A stretch of DNA of 8,785 nucleotides from positions 1 through 8,785 of the forward strand of contig JBBQNJ010000117.1 of assembly GCA_038329845.1 (NCBI GenBank), written 5' to 3'. The first letter of the stretch is position 1. Every line of letters begins with the position of its first letter. This stretch comes from JBBQNJ01 sp038329845 (lineage in GTDB: Bacteria; Planctomycetota; Phycisphaerae; Tepidisphaerales; Tepidisphaeraceae). The position numbers and the translations under genes were made by a program. The notes under the pieces were generated by a model. The model saw only the letters and a program-made list of their open reading frames with translations. It ran no database searches and had not been told where the DNA came from. Of this stretch, positions 6,838-8,785 are shown one piece after another.

Positions 6838-7306
6838 GGAAATGCAGGCGGTGCTGGACCGAGACGAACAGCACCGCGACGAGCGTGGCCACGGTGATCG
6901 CGCTCAGCCAGTTCCGGGCGACATCGACGCCCCGCATCCGCAATGACGCGGGCGCATTCTGCTCCGCTGCCACTGGTGGGGCTGCCGGCGGAGACGAAGC
7001 ACGCAGTGGTTGCGCGTCGCGGATACGCACCACGGTATCCGCCGGTTGCACCGCCACAATACCGTCGCCCGCCCCCCCGGTCTGCGCCGCGGCCACGATG
7101 GCTTGAACGACCGCCGCGGTGTGTTCGTCGCCGATGAAGATTTCGATCTTCGTGTGCCGGACCATCCAATCATGGGCAAAGAAGTTCGCGTATTCGCCAT
7201 ACCCTTTGACCGCGGAAACGCTTATGCCTGGCACCTTCACTCGCTGCAAGGCAGCCTCAACTGCCTCCAGCATGGTACTTGTAATGATGGCCGTGATCTT
7301 CTTCAT
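6761..7306 (-). CDS. PII-like signalling protein with C-terminal membrane anchor
   Basis: Residues 1-100 look like a PII (GlnB/GlnK-type) domain: MKKITAII (1-8), LEAVEAAL (13-20), ISVSAVKGYG (28-37), KIEIFIGDE (53-61), then TGGAGDGIVAVQP (76-88) and VVRIRDAQ (92-99), which match the TGxxGDGxIxVxP...VRIR signature contacting nucleotide. The T-loop is short: EYANFFAHDW replaces the usual segment, and the uridylylated Tyr is absent, so this belongs with PII-like proteins and not classical GlnB. A Pro/Ala linker (about 101-121) leads to two hydrophobic helices (about 132-150 and 155-173), vaguely like DUF2892/YgaP membrane segments. Total length of 181 is far above the usual 100-112. The start has AAGGAG about nine bases upstream. 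It is divergent from the YHS operon and its 3' end overlaps the Rieske remnant by 77 bases. Role as a membrane-bound nucleotide or metal sensor is inferred. Confidence 0.72.
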   Translation of the reverse strand: MKKITAIITSTMLEAVEAALQRVKVPGISVSAVKGYGEYANFFAHDWMVRHTKIEIFIGDEHTAAVVQAIVAAAQTGGAGDGIVAVQPADTVVRIRDAQPLRASSPPAAPPVAAEQNAPASLRMRGVDVARNWLSAITVATLVAVLFVSVQHRLHFLTCALVGLLLLYAVLGVWNYTRNST

Positions 7307-7346
7307 GGCTTGGGCTCCTTCGCTACCAGAAACGTCCCGGAGCTTG

Positions 7347-7405
7347 CCGAAGGTTCAATGAAATTGCTCGGGACCGGAAAAAAGGCCCGCCCATTGAACC
7401 TTTGG
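7347..7405. repeat. Long inverted repeat between the divergent PII-like and YHS genes
   Basis: CCGAAGGTTCAATG at 7347-7360 pairs with CATTGAACCTTTGG at 7392-7405. All 14 positions pair, 13 as Watson-Crick and one as G-U, with 11 perfect innermost pairs. They enclose 31 bases containing GGGACCGGAAAAAAGGCCCG. It lies 41 bases upstream of the minus-strand PII-like start and about 105 bases upstream of the YHS start. That suits a shared operator or a leader structure for the divergent pair. A remnant of an inserted element is the alternative. No clear -35/-10 pair could be assigned in 7307-7510. Confidence 0.55.
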
Positions 7406-7510
7406 GTCGCACAGGCTCGTTTCGTCAGTGAAGGGGGACGACATTCGCGGCTTTCACATCAGCGGCAGGAGCGCTCATGAAAGGCCGCCTGACCGAAAGG
7501 CGATGGATCC

Positions 7511-7744
7511 ATGCATCACGAAACCCCGACCATTTTCAAAGACCCGGTGTGCGGCATGCGCGTCAGTCCCAAAGCCGCCGTTGCGGCGACGGAGTATCTG
7601 AGAAAGCAGTACTACTTCTGCTGCGACCATTGCCGTGAGGCGTTTGAGGCCGATCCCGAGCGCTACCTGTATCACCTGCCGTCCGCTGCCGAACCTCCTC
7701 GGAATACAGCGCGATCCGAGTCGCTGGAACGCGAGGTGCCATGA
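7511..7744 (+). CDS. YHS-domain metal-binding protein
   Basis: The 77-residue protein is mostly a YHS (TRASH-like) domain: DPVCGMRV (11-18), then YYFCCDHCREAF (34-45) and DPERYL (48-53). Cys14, Cys37/38 and Cys41 are the expected metal ligands. Such domains occur alone or at the N-terminus of copper and other heavy-metal P1B ATPases and bind soft metal ions. Here it stands alone, with a His-His pair at positions 2-3 and a 20-residue polar tail. A weak AAAGG about 12 bases upstream supports the ATG at 7511; another ATG at 7504 is in a different frame. Its stop overlaps the next start (ATGA). It likely captures cytoplasmic metal for the exporter encoded downstream, which is inference from context. 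Confidence 0.88.
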   Translation: MHHETPTIFKDPVCGMRVSPKAAVAATEYLRKQYYFCCDHCREAFEADPERYLYHLPSAAEPPRNTARSESLEREVP

Positions 7745-8031
7745 GACACACCCTGCACATGCTCGCTGGATGCCTGCTGCCGTTGCTGCTGCTGTTCATT
7801 TCGCCGCTGTTCGGCGTCAGTGGCGGGCTGACGTTGTTCATCGCCATCATCGCCCTTTTTATCGGGCGCATGGGGATGATGGGTGGTCATGGCGGACATG
7901 CAGAGGGTCATGGCGGGCATGGTGGCGGCATGAGCCACGAACAACACGATCACAACGGCCAGACCGTCCCGGCCCGTGCCGATCGAGCAGCGCGATCACA
8001 AGGAACTTCACATGAACACTATCAGCATTAG
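7741..8031 (+). CDS. Small His/Gly/Met-rich membrane protein
   Basis: The 96-residue product has two hydrophobic helices (about 8-24 and 28-42). A segment of repeated His-Gly and Met follows (44-71), including GMMGGHGGHAEGHGGHGGGM and SHEQHDH. The tail ends SHEHYQH. Such tails bind Cu, Ni or Zn, so a metal-buffering role at the membrane is likely, though I cannot name a family. It is translationally coupled to the YHS gene by ATGA and overlaps the following DUF5676 start by 20 bases. Repeats of GGTCATGG/GGCGGACATG type in the DNA could allow length variation. The part after residue 75 is ordinary polar sequence. Confidence 0.75.
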   Translation: MRHTLHMLAGCLLPLLLLFISPLFGVSGGLTLFIAIIALFIGRMGMMGGHGGHAEGHGGHGGGMSHEQHDHNGQTVPARADRAARSQGTSHEHYQH

Positions 8032-8290
8032 GCGATTCAGCTTCGCACTGGCGTCGATTTTCGCACTGCTCTATCTGGGCTGCGCCTTTGTGATGATGAC
8101 CGTGCCCCATGAAGCCGCGGTTTACTTTTTCAACAGTATGACTCACGGCGTGGACTGGGCACCCATCATTCGATGGGACATGCCCTGGTGGGAGATGCTT
8201 ATCGGCGTGCTGGAGGTCTTTATCCTGGGCTGGCTGATCGGGGCGGCGTTCGCGGCGATTCACAACATCGGCCTCAAGCCGGATAAATGA
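8012..8290 (+). CDS. DUF5676 family small membrane protein
   Basis: The 92-residue protein has two membrane helices (about 10-29 and 62-84), separated by a loop with FFNSMTHGVDWAPI and the conserved RWDMPWWEM (54-62). The second helix reads IGVLEVFILGWLIGAAFA. This layout fits DUF5676, a family of unknown function frequently next to copper/heavy-metal ATPases. ATG at 8012 is preferred because AAGGAA lies about seven bases upstream. An upstream in-frame start at 7976 would add 12 residues inside the overlapping gene without a ribosome binding site. The 5' end overlaps the His-rich gene, so the three small genes form one coupled unit. A 15-codon ORF at 8294 in the gap after it has no support. 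Confidence 0.8.
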   Translation: MNTISIRRFSFALASIFALLYLGCAFVMMTVPHEAAVYFFNSMTHGVDWAPIIRWDMPWWEMLIGVLEVFILGWLIGAAFAAIHNIGLKPDK

Positions 8291-8377
8291 CCTATGCACG
8301 GCGAGAACGAGTACGCCAACGGCAACTGGCCCCCTGGTTGATGGAAGAACCACAGAAAGCATGACGGGAGAGCGCCT

Positions 8378-8785
8378 ATGAAGGATCACGAACACGCAAC
8401 CGGGAGCAAAACAGAATCGAAGCTGGCGCAAGACGAGGTCGCCAAGAAGGCCTACTTCCTCTATGAAAAGGAGGGACGTCCACAAGGGCACGACAAGCAG
8501 AATTGGTTGGCGGCTGAAGCCGAGATGTCGGGCCACGGCTCGGATGAACATAAAGGTCACGCAGATCATCATGCGAACATGGCTACGGATTTTCGGAAGC
8601 GGTTCTGGATCTCGCTGGTCGTGACCCTGCCGATTCTCGCGCTATCGCCGATGCTCCAATCGCTGGTGGGACTGCGAGAAGCCATTCGTTTCCCCGGCGA
8701 CATCTATGTCCTATTCGGCCTTTCTTCCGCGGTCTTTTGGTACGGCGGCTGGCCGTTTCTCAAAGGGTTCTTCGAGGAAATCAAA
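8378..8785 (+). CDS. Heavy-metal (CopB-like, P1B) P-type ATPase with N-terminal DUF2934-like module, 5' part
   Basis: The frame starts at ATG 8378, eight bases after GGAG, and is open for 136 codons to the window edge. Residues 20-50 (EVAKKAYFLYEKEGRPQGHD, then KQNWLAAEAEM) match the DUF2934 pattern. A His-rich stretch follows (52-66, with HG, HKGHADHH). Next come DFRKRFWISLVVTLPILALS, LVGLREAIRFPGD and LFGLSSAVFWYGGWPFLKG, the first two membrane helices (about 77-93 and 108-124) of CopB-like P1B ATPases. The catalytic DKTGT, the CPH/CPC metal site and the hinge lie beyond the window, so metal specificity cannot be read. The His-rich leader favours Cu+/Cu2+/Ag+ types over Zn/Cd. It would pump metal from the cytoplasm, fed by the YHS and His-rich proteins upstream. 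Confidence 0.85.
   Translation, partial: MKDHEHATGSKTESKLAQDEVAKKAYFLYEKEGRPQGHDKQNWLAAEAEMSGHGSDEHKGHADHHANMATDFRKRFWISLVVTLPILALSPMLQSLVGLREAIRFPGDIYVLFGLSSAVFWYGGWPFLKGFFEEIK

Noticed and set aside
7976..8011. Earlier start for the DUF5676 protein
   Set aside because: It would add 12 polar residues inside the preceding gene and lacks a ribosome binding site. ATG 8012 has AAGGAA at good spacing.
8294..8341. 15-codon ORF between DUF5676 and the P1B ATPase
   Set aside because: Very short, no ribosome binding site and no recognisable sequence.
7859..8572. 237-codon minus-strand open frame across the metal operon
   Set aside because: It is antisense to three well-supported, coupled small genes and the P1B ATPase start, with no family resemblance.
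1..8785. CRISPR arrays, tRNA or rRNA genes and strong intrinsic terminators
   Set aside because: I looked for regularly spaced repeats, conserved tRNA arms, rRNA cores and GC-hairpin plus T-run signals and found none that stand up.

Overview
The window looks like an accessory island in a GC-rich Gram-negative bacterium. It holds ion- and metal-handling genes surrounded by broken genes. No rRNA, tRNA, ribosomal protein or other phylogenetic marker is present, so the host cannot be placed. Verrucomicrobiota, Planctomycetota, Acidobacteriota or Proteobacteria would all fit, and this is only an impression from gene style.

Layout. Bases 1-546 are debris: the N-terminal part of an IS1634-like transposase, a short GGGACA-rich junction sequence, and a decayed DUF433/DUF5615 toxin-antitoxin pair on the minus strand. 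Bases 547-851 carry no convincing gene but contain a 139-bp stretch bounded by 10-bp inverted repeats. Bases 852-5109 form a tightly coupled plus-strand unit: intact acetate kinase (ackA), the first ~100 codons of a phosphoketolase (xfp), and a complete P3A-type (plant/fungal-like) H+-ATPase, all joined by ATGA overlaps. After the ATPase stop the same frame stays open for 39 codons and encodes a DUF2934-like helix. A DUF4396 membrane protein follows (5294-6154), then a degenerate His/Met-rich mini-gene, then a Rieske protein cut off before its cluster-binding boxes. That Rieske remnant runs into the 3' end of a convergent minus-strand gene for a PII-like protein with two added C-terminal membrane helices (6761-7306). 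Divergently from it, across an intergenic region with a long imperfect inverted repeat, runs a plus-strand metal operon. Its genes encode a YHS-domain protein, a His/Gly/Met-rich membrane peptide, a DUF5676 membrane protein, and the start of a CopB-like heavy-metal P1B ATPase that leaves the window.

How the genes may work together (inference). The YHS protein, His-rich peptide, DUF5676 protein and P1B ATPase look like a metal (probably copper/silver-class) capture and export module. The H+-ATPase and DUF4396 protein would handle membrane energetics or ion balance, and the PII-like protein could sense nucleotides at the membrane. The ackA-xfp pair would make acetate and ATP from sugar phosphates via acetyl phosphate, but xfp is broken, so acetate kinase is probably alone now. 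At least three gene-truncating junctions (near 172-257, 2355 and 6730) show that the region has been rearranged and is eroding.

The two most unusual points are the DUF2934-like module associated with both P-type ATPases (past a stop codon in one, fused at the N-terminus in the other) and the membrane-anchored PII-like protein.
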